Part shown: positions 1 through 7,228 of the stretch, piece after piece
How the letters are laid out: each line of letters opens with the position of its first letter
How positions within the stretch are numbered: position 1 is the first letter of the stretch
DNA from: Bacteroidales bacterium
Lineage (GTDB): Bacteria > Bacteroidota > Bacteroidia > Bacteroidales > Tenuifilaceae
Reading direction: 5' to 3'
DNA: 18,048 nt
Assembly (NCBI GenBank): GCA_020636835.1
Contig: JACJXC010000012.1
Span: 1-18,048, forward strand
Notes under the pieces: model-generated
Told to the model about the DNA's origin: nothing
Database searches by the model: none
What the model saw: only the letters and a program-made list of their open reading frames with translations
Made by a program: the position numbers and the translations under genes

Positions 1-6
1 CCAATA

Positions 7-126
7 CTACAAATATTAAGCGGCTCTGCCGCATGTTTTTTGCATATTTTTATGGATTTTAAGGTGCAGAGCACCAAAATATTTGTAGAACAAAACAACG
101 AGGGGGGTTTCAAGGTGCAGAGCACC
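7..126. repeat. cluster of three short palindromic repeats with shared linker
   Basis: Three small perfect hairpins with a 3-base loop lie here: GCGGC-TCT-GCCGC at 20-32, and GGTGC-AGA-GCACC at 63-75 and 114-126. The last two share a 15-base direct repeat, AAGGTGCAGAGCACC, at 61-75 and 112-126. Next to two of the hairpins is the same 11-base linker AATATTTGTAG: on the + strand at 78-88 and on the - strand at 17-7. The first unit is therefore inverted relative to the second. Read on the - strand, the first hairpin also has an AGA loop, so the stems differ while the loop and linker are kept. This suggests a dispersed intergenic repeat family; the cluster probably continues beyond the left edge. 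No coding potential is visible. Confidence 0.7.
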
Positions 127-165
127 GGATTATTTTTCACAATTAAATATCCTGCAATTTTCGAA

Positions 166-195
166 ATAAAAAAGCCCGACTGATTCAGCCGGGCT
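166..195 (-). terminator. Rho-independent terminator of metK
   Basis: On the - strand the hairpin AGCCCG-GCTGAATCAGT-CGGGCT (173-195) is followed by a run of six T (173-168 on the complement). The loop can add a CTG/CAG pairing. It lies about 20 bp past the metK stop codon and ends that transcript. Confidence 0.85.
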
Positions 196-215
196 CATAT
201 ATTCCAGAATGATTA

Positions 216-1484
216 TTACAATCCAAACTCCTTCTTCAAGGTATCAACATAGTCAAGTTTTTCCCAGGTGAAAAACTCAACCATACGCTTTTCGGTTTTG
301 GTTCCACTACCATTAGCGTTTATAATGAACTCAACCTCACGTTTGTAGTAATCGCGACCAAAGTGGCCGTATGCTGCGGTTTCCTCAAAAATTGGATTTT
401 TCAATCCAAAGCGTTTTACAATTGCTGCTGGGCGCATATCGAATACCTTCTGAACCTTCTGGGCAATTTCACCATCGGTAAGTTTTACCTTTGATGTTCC
501 GTAGGTGTTCACGTAAAGACCTACTGGTTGAGCAACGCCAATTGCGTAGGCAACCTGAATCAAAACCTCGTCGGCAATACCTGCTGCAACCATATTCTTA
601 GCAATGTGGCGTGCTGCATAAGCCGCAGAACGGTCAACCTTCGATGAATCTTTTCCAGAGAATGCACCACCACCGTGAGCACCCTTGCCACCGTAGGTAT
701 CAACAATAATCTTACGTCCGGTTAGTCCTGTATCGCCGTGTGGACCACCAATTACAAACTTTCCGGTTGGGTTAACGTGTAGGATAAAATCGTCCTTAAA
801 AAGCTTCTGAACACGCTCCGAAAATCTTGCTTTGGCTCTTGGAATCAGGATATTCTTAACATCCATCCGTATCTTTTCGAGCATACGGTTATCGTCGGTA
901 TCAAACTCATCGTGCTGCGTTGAAACCACAATGGTGTGAATGCGAACAGGATGATTGTTATCGTCGTATTCCAATGTTACCTGCGATTTAGCATCGGGGC
1001 GGAGGTAGGTCATTTCCTTACCCTCGCGACGAATTTTTGCAAGCTCCATCAGCAATACATGCGACAGCACTAACGATAGCGGCATATAATCGTCGGTTTC
1101 GCGACTTGCGTAGCCAAACATCATCCCTTGGTCGCCTGCTCCTTGGTTTTCCTCGGTTTCGCGAACTACTCCTCGGTTAATATCGGGCGATTGCTCGTGT
1201 ATGGATGAAATTATGCCACACGACTCAGAATCGAAACGGTACTCCTGCTTGGTATAGCCTATCCGCTTGATAACCCGGCGGGCTATCTCCTGAACATCAA
1301 CATATCCTTTTGTTTTTACCTCACCGCTAAGTACTGCTAAACCAGTTGTTACAAGGGTTTCGCAAGCAACTTTTGAATCGGGGTCCTGACGAAGAAACTC
1401 GTCAAGTAGAGCATCGGAAATTTGGTCGGCAACCTTATCTGGATGACCTTCCGATACACTTTCGGATGTAAATAAATATCCCAT
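216..1484 (-). CDS. metK: S-adenosylmethionine synthetase
   Basis: Makes S-adenosylmethionine from methionine and ATP in the cytoplasm, releasing phosphate and pyrophosphate; it supplies the methyl donor of the cell. The 422-residue protein is slightly longer than the roughly 385-400 residues of many bacterial forms but is complete. Visible family signatures are GHPDK at 13-17 near the N-terminus, GAGDQG at 115-120 (ATP site), the conserved stretch around GGPHGDTGLTGRK at 246-258, and the glycine-rich GGGAFSGKD at 271-279 (phosphate loop). The start is the only Met before the conserved SESVSEGHPDK stretch. It is transcribed alone toward the left edge and ends in a clear hairpin terminator. 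The 184-bp gap upstream separates it from the VanZ-like gene on the same strand, so it probably has its own promoter. Confidence 0.98.
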   Translation of the reverse strand: MGYLFTSESVSEGHPDKVADQISDALLDEFLRQDPDSKVACETLVTTGLAVLSGEVKTKGYVDVQEIARRVIKRIGYTKQEYRFDSESCGIISSIHEQSPDINRGVVRETEENQGAGDQGMMFGYASRETDDYMPLSLVLSHVLLMELAKIRREGKEMTYLRPDAKSQVTLEYDDNNHPVRIHTIVVSTQHDEFDTDDNRMLEKIRMDVKNILIPRAKARFSERVQKLFKDDFILHVNPTGKFVIGGPHGDTGLTGRKIIVDTYGGKGAHGGGAFSGKDSSKVDRSAAYAARHIAKNMVAAGIADEVLIQVAYAIGVAQPVGLYVNTYGTSKVKLTDGEIAQKVQKVFDMRPAAIVKRFGLKNPIFEETAAYGHFGRDYYKREVEFIINANGSGTKTEKRMVEFFTWEKLDYVDTLKKEFGL

Positions 1485-1610
1485 CTTATTAAGAATTTTG
1501 ATTGATTAACAAAAATGCGACGGGAAGGTTTGGGCGATTGCGATAATAATTCTGTTTTAGCATTTATTTATTGTGGTTGCAATCAGTCAAATCTTTCCAC
1601 ATTCGAACTA

Positions 1611-1643
1611 CAAAAGTAATTAAATTTCCAATTGATTATTCAA
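1611..1643 (-). promoter_or_regulatory. candidate metK promoter
   Basis: On the - strand TACTTTTG (1618-1611) matches the Bacteroidota -7 consensus TAnnTTTG. A TTG (1643-1641) lies 22 bases upstream, close to the expected -33 spacing. It would give a 5' leader of roughly 120 nt before metK. I looked for a SAM riboswitch in that leader and did not recognise one. Confidence 0.35.
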
Positions 1644-1668
1644 AATACTTAATTTATATCATGTTGAG

Positions 1669-2064
1669 TTATATCAACCTATTACTTAATCTATTCATAA
1701 GTCTATATATTAATACCGCTACAGTTGCTCCAACTGTATTCGCTACAAAATCCCAAAATTCAGCACCCCGGCTTTCAAACAATAGTAATTGCATTAATTC
1801 AATCAGCAATCCATAGGTAATTGCAATAGACAAACTAATTATAATCGCCTTGCGGTCTAATCCGCCAATCTTTCTTTTTGTGTTTGTTTCCGATAGTATA
1901 AGTAGTGTGAATACAACATAGAGACCCAAATGAACAACCTTATCGAGATGGGGAATGTTAAAAAATCCGACTGTTGGAAAAGAAGAAGACGGTGCTCCGC
2001 ACAGTATCATTACGATTAACGCCCACATCAAAGAGTTAATATGTCGTTTTATGAATTTTATCAT
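1669..2064 (-). CDS. VanZ family membrane protein
   Basis: A 131-residue integral membrane protein of the VanZ-like family. The family is named after the teicoplanin-resistance accessory protein VanZ, but most members have no established function, and nothing here indicates antibiotic resistance. Hydrophobic segments are visible at about 12-30, 44-58, 73-95 and 106-121. Family signatures are DKVVHLGLY at 41-49 (Asp and His after the first segment), the E89-x-x-Q92 pair, and WDFVANTVG at 104-112. It starts only 62 bp from the divergently transcribed aminopeptidase gene. A TAGATTTG (-7 type motif) on its strand at 2109-2102 could drive it, though I see no matching -33 element. Family assignment is good; role unknown. 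Confidence 0.85.
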   Translation of the reverse strand: MIKFIKRHINSLMWALIVMILCGAPSSSFPTVGFFNIPHLDKVVHLGLYVVFTLLILSETNTKRKIGGLDRKAIIISLSIAITYGLLIELMQLLLFESRGAEFWDFVANTVGATVAVLIYRLMNRLSNRLI

Positions 2065-2095
2065 TTGAATTTTTCCTGTTTTGGCATTACCTTTA
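2065..2095 (+). promoter_or_regulatory. candidate promoter of the aminopeptidase P gene
   Basis: TTG at 2065-2067 and TACCTTTA at 2088-2095 are 20 bases apart, resembling the Bacteroidota -33/-7 pair with one mismatch in TAnnTTTG. The element overlaps the start codon of the divergent VanZ-like gene, so expression of the two may interfere. Confidence 0.3.
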
Positions 2096-2126
2096 TAGCA
2101 ACAAATCTAAAATTAATTTTTCAATC

Positions 2127-3512
2127 ATGTTTGAAAAGCAGGTTTATATCGACCGTAGATTAAAACTACGTAAGAAAATCAAATCGGGTATTGCCATAAT
2201 CATGGGTAATACCGAAAGCCCAACGAACTACCCCGGCAATACATACCATTTCCGCCAGGACAGTAATTTCCTTTACTTCTTTGGGCTCGATGTTCCTAAC
2301 CTGATTGGTATTATCGACATTGAGGACGGTAAGGATTGCCTTTACGGCGACGATTTCGATATCGACGATATCATCTGGATGGGCCCTCAGCCTAAACTTA
2401 AGGAACTGGGCGAAAAGGTTGGCGTTTTATCAACCCATCCATTAAAGGAGCTGAACACTACTATCTCGCGCGCTATCCGTCATGGTCGGAAAATTCACAT
2501 TATTCCGCCTTACCGCGCCGAGAATATCCTTACTCTCGAGCGTTTGCTTGGTATCAACCAATCGTTTATCAAAACTTACTCATCGCTAGAGCTAATTAAG
2601 GCTATTGTTAGCCTTCGCTCCATTAAGGAAGCCTGCGAGATTGATGAGATTGAAAAAGCTTGCGCCATTGGGTATAAGATGCACACCACGGCAATGAAAA
2701 TGGCTAAAGTGGGCGCATCGGAACGTGAGATTGCCGGTTTTATTGAAGGTATTTCCGTTGCACACGGCGCAATGCCATCGTTCCCAATAATTCTATCGCA
2801 GAATGGCGAAACACTTCACAACCACGACCACTCACAAATTCTTCAGAAAGGTCGCCTATTACTTGTTGATGCTGGTGCAGAATCGGTTTCGCACTATGCG
2901 TCCGATAACACCCGAACCACTCCGGTTGGTGGTAAGTTCTCGCAACAGCAAAAGGAAATTTACAACATTGTACTTGCCGCAACCAATAAGGCCATCGAAA
3001 TTGCTAAACCGGGCATACCCTATTTAGATGTTCATAAAGCATCGGCACGGGTTATTGTGGAGGGTCTTTCGGCACTCGGAATTATGAAGGGCAATGTTGA
3101 TGAGGCTGTGGCAAACGGCGCTCATGCCATGTTTTTCCCTCACGGTTTGGGCCACATGATGGGGCTCGATGTTCACGATATGGAGGATTTAGGCGAAAAC
3201 AATGTTGGTTACGACGACGAAATTACCCGCTCCGACCAATTCGGTACAGCCTACCTACGTTGCGGACGTCGCCTACAATCGGGTTTCGTTCTGACCGTTG
3301 AGCCAGGTATCTACTTTATCCCAGCGCTTATCGAGAAGTGGAAATCGGAGAAAATCAACGAGTCGTTCATTAACTACGCCAAACTAGCCGATTATGCAAA
3401 CTTTGGTGGAATTCGCCTGGAGGACGATATTCTTATTACCGACAAAGGCTGCAGAATTCTAGGACAACGCATTCCAATTACTGTTGACGAAGTTGAATCG
3501 ACAATGCTGTAA
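2127..3512 (+). CDS. Xaa-Pro aminopeptidase (aminopeptidase P, M24B)
   Basis: Cytoplasmic metallopeptidase that removes an N-terminal residue preceding proline. The 461-residue protein has the two-domain layout of the family: an N-terminal creatinase/AMP_N-like domain to about residue 160 and a C-terminal pita-bread domain. All five dinuclear metal ligands can be placed by motif: D248 (LLVDAG), D260 (ASDNTRT), H343 (HGLGHMMGLDVHD), E392 (VEPGIYF) and E432 (GGIRLEDD). There is no signal peptide. Length matches PepP-type enzymes rather than the shorter, roughly 360-residue PepQ-like ones. The gene runs opposite to its neighbours on both sides and is followed by a strong terminator, so it is probably monocistronic. 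Its coding strand has slightly more C than G, as expected for a lagging-strand gene. Confidence 0.95.
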   Translation: MFEKQVYIDRRLKLRKKIKSGIAIIMGNTESPTNYPGNTYHFRQDSNFLYFFGLDVPNLIGIIDIEDGKDCLYGDDFDIDDIIWMGPQPKLKELGEKVGVLSTHPLKELNTTISRAIRHGRKIHIIPPYRAENILTLERLLGINQSFIKTYSSLELIKAIVSLRSIKEACEIDEIEKACAIGYKMHTTAMKMAKVGASEREIAGFIEGISVAHGAMPSFPIILSQNGETLHNHDHSQILQKGRLLLVDAGAESVSHYASDNTRTTPVGGKFSQQQKEIYNIVLAATNKAIEIAKPGIPYLDVHKASARVIVEGLSALGIMKGNVDEAVANGAHAMFFPHGLGHMMGLDVHDMEDLGENNVGYDDEITRSDQFGTAYLRCGRRLQSGFVLTVEPGIYFIPALIEKWKSEKINESFINYAKLADYANFGGIRLEDDILITDKGCRILGQRIPITVDEVESTML

Positions 3513-3524
3513 GCATTTGTTATC

Positions 3525-3552
3525 TTGTCATTTCGAACGAAGTGAGAAATCT
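3525..3552. repeat. dispersed intergenic repeat fragment
   Basis: The stretch containing TTTCGAACGAAGTGAGAAAT (3531-3550) matches a short repeat that I recall being scattered between genes in many Bacteroidetes and other phyla, often as GTCATTxCGAACGAAGTGAxxxAATCT. It forms an imperfect hairpin (ATTTC...GAAAT arms, with an AC/GT pair near the loop). It lies just after the aminopeptidase stop and before the terminator. Only one copy is in the window. Confidence 0.6.
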
Positions 3553-3575
3553 AAAATAATTGTTAGTTAACGAAA

Positions 3576-3601
3576 AGACCTCCGCGTGGAGGTCTCTTTT
3601 T
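3576..3601. terminator. bidirectional terminator between convergent genes
   Basis: The 8-bp stem AGACCTCC (3576-3583) / GGAGGTCT (3588-3595) with loop GCGT is followed by CTTTTT on the + strand. On the - strand it is followed by TTTT (complement of 3576-3573). It ends the aminopeptidase transcript and can also stop the convergent BamA-like transcript, whose stop codon is at 3637. Confidence 0.85.
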
Positions 3602-3636
3602 ATCTAGTGTATAATGTCTGAAATCTTGTATCTGAC

Positions 3637-4737
3637 CTAAAACGCTTCCGACGCCGTAACGTAAAACGCAGGTTCTCTATCCCTTGTAAAAGCAACATCA
3701 AAGCGCAGGTGTACATTAACCGGATTCACCCTTGCTCTTAAACCTGCACCGTATGCCAGCTTGGATTGCGAAATGTCAAATCTGTCCAAATCGTTGGCCA
3801 CATCGCCCACACCAGCAAAGGCTGTTCCTTTTAACCATTTATATATAGGGAATCGGTACTCGGCTTGTGCACATAGCATCATTTTATCGCGGTATCGCCC
3901 CTTGTAATATCCTCGTAGAATATCACCTCCGCCCAAATTCGGCATTAACTGAAAAGGTGTGTCGCCCCAGGTCATATCACCGTAAACCTGCAATGCAACA
4001 ATGTGGTTTCGCCCAAGTGGGTAAAAATTTCGCAAATCGAGAGTTAAACGGCTAATATTTAGGGTGCTACCAAATATTTTGTTATAAACCATAAGCGAAG
4101 CCTTGTAAAACTCGCCATCGGAAGCATAAAACATATTATCGCGAGTGTCCCAGGTTAATAGCAAACCCGCGCCAACGGTAAATTTGTCGTCCATGCCCAG
4201 CACGCCCCTACTTAACAGACCATCCATCTTAATATCCTTGGCCTGGTAGTAATTGGCCTGTACCTGCGCCCCAACCATTAGCACACCGAACAGAATCCGT
4301 TGACGTTGGAGCAGTAGCGAAATATCCTTCGATGTGTAACCCTCCTCCAAACTATCGGGGGTATTCCGCCCAACTCCAAAAAATTTGTCGGGATAATAGT
4401 TCAACTTAACATGGCCCGAATAGTAAAAATCGCGCGTTGAGGAATAAATTTTTGGTAAAACCGAAAAGCTAACCTGATTTTTTAGCGTGTACACCATGTT
4501 GCCCTGTATGCTCGATATCTTATTGTCGCCATTCACATAGTAATACCCCCCCGATACACCTAGTCCCACATTGGTTTCTTCGCCGTAAAAGGCTATTGGC
4601 AACGCTATATAATAATTATCTATTGTATCGTGTTTTACCGCAGTGGAATCGGTCTGTGCACAGGCCATTCCACTAAACGCAGCGTACAATACGGTGGTTA
4701 TAAGAAATTTACATGTTGATTTACCCACTCGCTTCAT
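3637..4737 (-). CDS. BamA/TamA-like outer-membrane beta-barrel protein, no POTRA
   Basis: A 366-residue protein with a signal peptide (basic MKRVGK, hydrophobic core 11-25, likely cleavage after the Cys-Ala at 26-27). The rest is rich in alternating aromatic/polar beta strands and ends in Phe, as outer-membrane barrels do. LGGGDILRGYYKGRYRDK at 268-285 contains the RGY/RGF motif of the Omp85 (surface antigen, PF01103-type) barrel. The mature protein reaches barrel-like strands almost at once, so there is no room for POTRA domains. It is therefore unlikely to be the main BamA; it fits the small POTRA-less Omp85-like group whose function is largely unknown. It is transcribed away from the candidate origin region, with a -7 motif just upstream. 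Confidence 0.85.
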   Translation of the reverse strand: MKRVGKSTCKFLITTVLYAAFSGMACAQTDSTAVKHDTIDNYYIALPIAFYGEETNVGLGVSGGYYYVNGDNKISSIQGNMVYTLKNQVSFSVLPKIYSSTRDFYYSGHVKLNYYPDKFFGVGRNTPDSLEEGYTSKDISLLLQRQRILFGVLMVGAQVQANYYQAKDIKMDGLLSRGVLGMDDKFTVGAGLLLTWDTRDNMFYASDGEFYKASLMVYNKIFGSTLNISRLTLDLRNFYPLGRNHIVALQVYGDMTWGDTPFQLMPNLGGGDILRGYYKGRYRDKMMLCAQAEYRFPIYKWLKGTAFAGVGDVANDLDRFDISQSKLAYGAGLRARVNPVNVHLRFDVAFTRDREPAFYVTASEAF

Positions 4738-4754
4738 CTCATATCTTATTTACT

Positions 4755-4762
4755 CAAAAATA
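4755..4762 (-). promoter_or_regulatory. candidate -7 element of the BamA-like gene
   Basis: TATTTTTG on the - strand is a perfect TAnnTTTG, ending 18 bases before the start codon and implying a very short leader. No clear -33 TTG is seen. The identical octamer sits at a similar distance (21 bases) before the cyclophilin lipoprotein start (9816-9809), which supports it. Confidence 0.35.
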
Positions 4763-4985
4763 GCAAATTTTAGGTTTACTAACTATTTTTACTTGAGTAT
4801 AGAACTGTTTTGCGAATAAAATAGACCTGTTGGTAACTCTCCTCTGCGTGTTGAATTGCTGTTGAAATTTTTGTTAATTCATTTCGGTAAATTTTTTTGG
4901 TTGGTATTACCCTCATCCTATATATATAGTTTACCAAACTACACAATAGCACCGGTAAATTTTTTCATACTACTTTTCAGTACTG

Positions 4986-4994
4986 TTATCAACA
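4986..4994 (+). promoter_or_regulatory. DnaA-box-like nonamer
   Basis: TTATCAACA differs at one position from the DnaA consensus TTATCCACA. It is one of an inverted identical pair with 5050-5058, in the candidate origin. Confidence 0.55.
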
Positions 4995-5049
4995 AATGGG
5001 GTGGGTGTAGATTTCAACAAAATTCTTAACATTTTTACATGTTAACAAC

Positions 5050-5058
5050 TGTTGATAA
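5050..5058 (-). promoter_or_regulatory. DnaA-box-like nonamer
   Basis: TTATCAACA on the - strand, identical to the + strand copy at 4986-4994 and facing it across 55 bp. GTTAACAA lies immediately upstream on the + strand. Confidence 0.55.
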
Positions 5059-5193
5059 AGTTATAATTGGCCTGTGTTTCAGCAGCAATTTACTGCTTTT
5101 TATTGTTAACAATTTGTTATCCCAATTTTAATAAGCATTTTTGCAAGCGATTTCCGGTTTTATTGTGAACCGAATTAACAGCCATTAATCATC

Positions 5194-5215
5194 ATATTTT
5201 TTATTTTTTTTAAAA
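5194..5215. other. AT-only tract, possible DNA unwinding element
   Basis: Twenty-two bases without G or C, followed after a single C by more A/T, directly before the nadA start. In the origin model this would be the easily melted segment. It could equally be the A/T-rich leader typical of Bacteroidota genes. Confidence 0.35.
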
Positions 5216-5228
5216 CTTTTAAAAGAAA

Positions 5229-6206
5229 ATGAATAATAGTAATGTTAATAACTTGGGGTATATCGACGAAGAGTTGGATGGTTCAATCTGTTTAGTAGAC
5301 GAAATTAATAGGTTGAAGCTGGAGAAAAATGCTGTTATTCTGGCTCACTACTATCAAAATGCAGAAATTCAGGATATTGCCGATTTTGTTGGTGATAGTT
5401 TGGCGCTCTCGCAAAAAGCTGCTCAGGTTAAGGCCGACACTATTGTGTTTGCTGGTGTTAAATTTATGGCCGAAACGGCTAAAATTCTTTCGCCCGCCAG
5501 TAAGGTTCTTTTGCCCGATATGAATGCCGGTTGTAGTTTGGCCGAGAGTTGTAAGTACGTCGAGTTTAAAGCATTTATTGCTAAGTACCCCGATCATAAG
5601 GTGGTTACCTATGTTAATACCACTGCAGATATTAAGAGTTTATCGTATATATGTTGTACTTCGTCCAACGCGGTTAAGGTTATTAATAGTATTCCCAAGG
5701 GCGACCCCATTATTTTTGCGCCCGATAGGAATTTAGGCAATTACCTGAAGGCATTATCGGGTCGCGATAATATGATTATATGGGATGGTGCTTGCCATGT
5801 GCATGAGCAGTTTTCGCTCGAAAAAATATTGAGGTTGAGAGCCGAGTACCCCAAAGCTAAGTTTATTGCGCATCCCGAGTGTCCTAAACCAATTCTAACC
5901 ATTGCCGATTTTATTGGATCAACCCAGGATTTGCTCGGTTTTGTGAGTTCCGATAGTTCAACTGAGTTTATTGTGGCCACCGAGTCAGGTATCCTTCACC
6001 AGATGGTGAAAAACGAGCCCAATAAGCGGTTTATTCCTGCTCCTCCAAGTAGTTCGGGTTGTGGTTGCAATGAGTGCTCGTACATGAAACTTATTACTTT
6101 AAAAAAGCTATATTTGACACTTAAATACGAACTACCTGAGGTTTTAGTTGATTCTGCTTTAATCGATTTAGCTCGTATTCCTATCGAAAGAATGCTTAAA
6201 TTGTAA
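5229..6206 (+). CDS. nadA: quinolinate synthase A
   Basis: Condenses iminoaspartate with dihydroxyacetone phosphate to quinolinate in de novo NAD synthesis, using a [4Fe-4S] cluster. The 325-residue protein shows the three-fold NadA pattern: HYYQNAEIQDIADFVGDSLALS at 40-61, AGCSLAESC at 101-108, DGACHVHEQ at 186-194, HPEC at 215-218, ATESGILHQM at 250-259, and a C-terminal GCGCNEC at 277-283. Likely cluster ligands are C102, C189 and one Cys of the C278/C280/C283 group. nadB and nadC, which often accompany nadA, are not in the window. The start is preceded by an A-rich leader with no Shine-Dalgarno site. The stop codon overlaps the ruvB start as TAATG, so the two are cotranscribed and probably coupled in translation. 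It is the first gene on the right side of the candidate origin. Confidence 0.97.
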   Translation: MNNSNVNNLGYIDEELDGSICLVDEINRLKLEKNAVILAHYYQNAEIQDIADFVGDSLALSQKAAQVKADTIVFAGVKFMAETAKILSPASKVLLPDMNAGCSLAESCKYVEFKAFIAKYPDHKVVTYVNTTADIKSLSYICCTSSNAVKVINSIPKGDPIIFAPDRNLGNYLKALSGRDNMIIWDGACHVHEQFSLEKILRLRAEYPKAKFIAHPECPKPILTIADFIGSTQDLLGFVSSDSSTEFIVATESGILHQMVKNEPNKRFIPAPPSSSGCGCNECSYMKLITLKKLYLTLKYELPEVLVDSALIDLARIPIERMLKL

Positions 6207-7228
6207 TGAGTTCGTCTGATATTATTCGCAATATAAACGATACACCTGATAGGGACTTTGAGGGTCGCATTCGTCCTTCGTTATTCGATCAGTTCAAGGG
6301 TCAGGAGGATATTGTTAAGAACCTTTCAATTTTTGTAAAGGCGGCTAAGCTTAGGGGCGAAGCATTGGATCATGTGTTGTTACATGGCCCTCCGGGTTTA
6401 GGAAAAACCACTTTGGCTAGTATCATTGCCAATGAATTGGACGTTAGTATTAAAACTACATCGGGACCAATTCTTGAAAAACCTGGCGATTTAGCTGGTC
6501 TGCTTACCAATCTCGATAAGTTTGACATTCTTTTTATCGACGAAATTCACCGTTTAAGTCCCATAGTGGAGGAGTACCTCTATTCTGCCATGGAGGATTA
6601 TAAAATCGATATTATTATCGATAAGGGGCCAAGTGCCCGGAGTATTCAAATTGAGTTGAATCCTTTTACACTCATTGGTGCTACTACCCGCAGTGGTTTG
6701 CTTACAAGCCCGTTACGCGCACGTTTCGGAATCAATTTCCATTTGGAGTACTATAATTCTGAAGTGATTGTCAATATTATCCGTCGTTCATCATCTATTT
6801 TAGGAATAACCGTCGATACTGATGCTGCACACGAAATTGCATTGAGGAGTAGAGGAACGCCCCGTATTGCCAATGCTTTATTACGTAGGGTTCGCGATTT
6901 TGCGCAGGTAATTGGTAATGGTAATATCGATATGGCAATTGCTGTTCATGCATTGGATGCGCTTAGAATTGATTCCCGAGGATTGGACGAGATGGATGCT
7001 AAGATTATTAAAACGCTTGTGCATAAATTCAAGGGTGGCCCTGTTGGTATAAACACTATAGCCACTGCAATAGGCGAAGATGCTGGAACTATCGAAGAGG
7101 TATACGAGCCTTTCCTGATTAAGGAAGGTTTTTTGAAGCGAACCCCTCGTGGACGCGAAGTTACCGAGTTGGCTTACAAGCATTTTGCTATTGATCGTTT
7201 CCCCGGTCAGCCAACTTTATTCGATTAG
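6206..7228 (+). CDS. ruvB: Holliday junction branch-migration ATPase RuvB
   Basis: Hexameric AAA+ motor that, with RuvA, drives branch migration of Holliday junctions in recombination and repair. The 340 residues match the usual length. Seen in order: the N-terminal RPSLFDQFKGQ region, Walker A GPPGLGKT at 61-68, Walker B LFIDEIH at 109-115, sensor GATTRSG at 158-164, the arginine-finger region SPLRARFG at 168-175, and a C-terminal winged helix with GEDAGTIEEVYEPFLI at 290-305 and the RTPRGR turn at 312-317. It follows nadA with a one-base overlap. Its last four bases overlap the end of the convergent FNR-like gene, and no terminator hairpin is visible between them, so the two transcripts must run into each other. 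Confidence 0.98.
   Translation: MSSSDIIRNINDTPDRDFEGRIRPSLFDQFKGQEDIVKNLSIFVKAAKLRGEALDHVLLHGPPGLGKTTLASIIANELDVSIKTTSGPILEKPGDLAGLLTNLDKFDILFIDEIHRLSPIVEEYLYSAMEDYKIDIIIDKGPSARSIQIELNPFTLIGATTRSGLLTSPLRARFGINFHLEYYNSEVIVNIIRRSSSILGITVDTDAAHEIALRSRGTPRIANALLRRVRDFAQVIGNGNIDMAIAVHALDALRIDSRGLDEMDAKIIKTLVHKFKGGPVGINTIATAIGEDAGTIEEVYEPFLIKEGFLKRTPRGREVTELAYKHFAIDRFPGQPTLFD

Larger units (their letters stand above)
4738..5228. other. candidate replication origin (oriC) in divergent intergenic gap
   Basis: The longest non-coding stretch in the window, strongly AT-rich, between divergent genes. It holds two identical inverted DnaA-box-like nonamers (TTATCAACA at 4986-4994 on +, 5050-5058 on -). 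Weaker relatives are ATTTCAACA at 5011-5019 (+) and 4860-4868 (-), AATTCAACA at 4849-4857 (-), TTACCAACA at 4828-4836 (-), and TTATCCCAA at 5117-5125 (+). There is a 13-base direct repeat CGGTAAATTTTTT (4885-4897, 4953-4965), a repeated GTTAACAA (5041-5048, 5105-5112; the second lies in a 10-bp palindrome), and an AT-only tract at 5194-5215 that could serve as the unwinding element. G/C strand bias changes sign across the gap, and parS sites lie 10.8 kb away. No dnaA gene is nearby, so the call rests on cis elements and skew. Confidence 0.6.

Noticed and set aside
1485..1610. Possible SAM riboswitch or 12-codon leader peptide (ATG at 1602, - strand) upstream of metK
   Set aside because: I could not recognise a SAM-class core or a plausible switch, and the mini-ORF would begin only a couple of bases from the inferred transcript start. 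Nothing supports translation.
1571..1816. 81-codon + strand ORF over the VanZ-like gene end and its downstream gap
   Set aside because: It overlaps a well-supported membrane-protein gene antisense and its translation shows no family features.
1669..2064. VanZ-like gene as a glycopeptide-resistance determinant
   Set aside because: There are no van ligase, dehydrogenase or dipeptidase genes nearby, and the VanZ-like family is broad and mostly unrelated to resistance.
2102..2109. TAGATTTG on the - strand as a firm VanZ-gene promoter
   Set aside because: It matches the -7 motif, but the nearest upstream TTG is only 12 bases away, so it is mentioned in the gene entry and not annotated separately.
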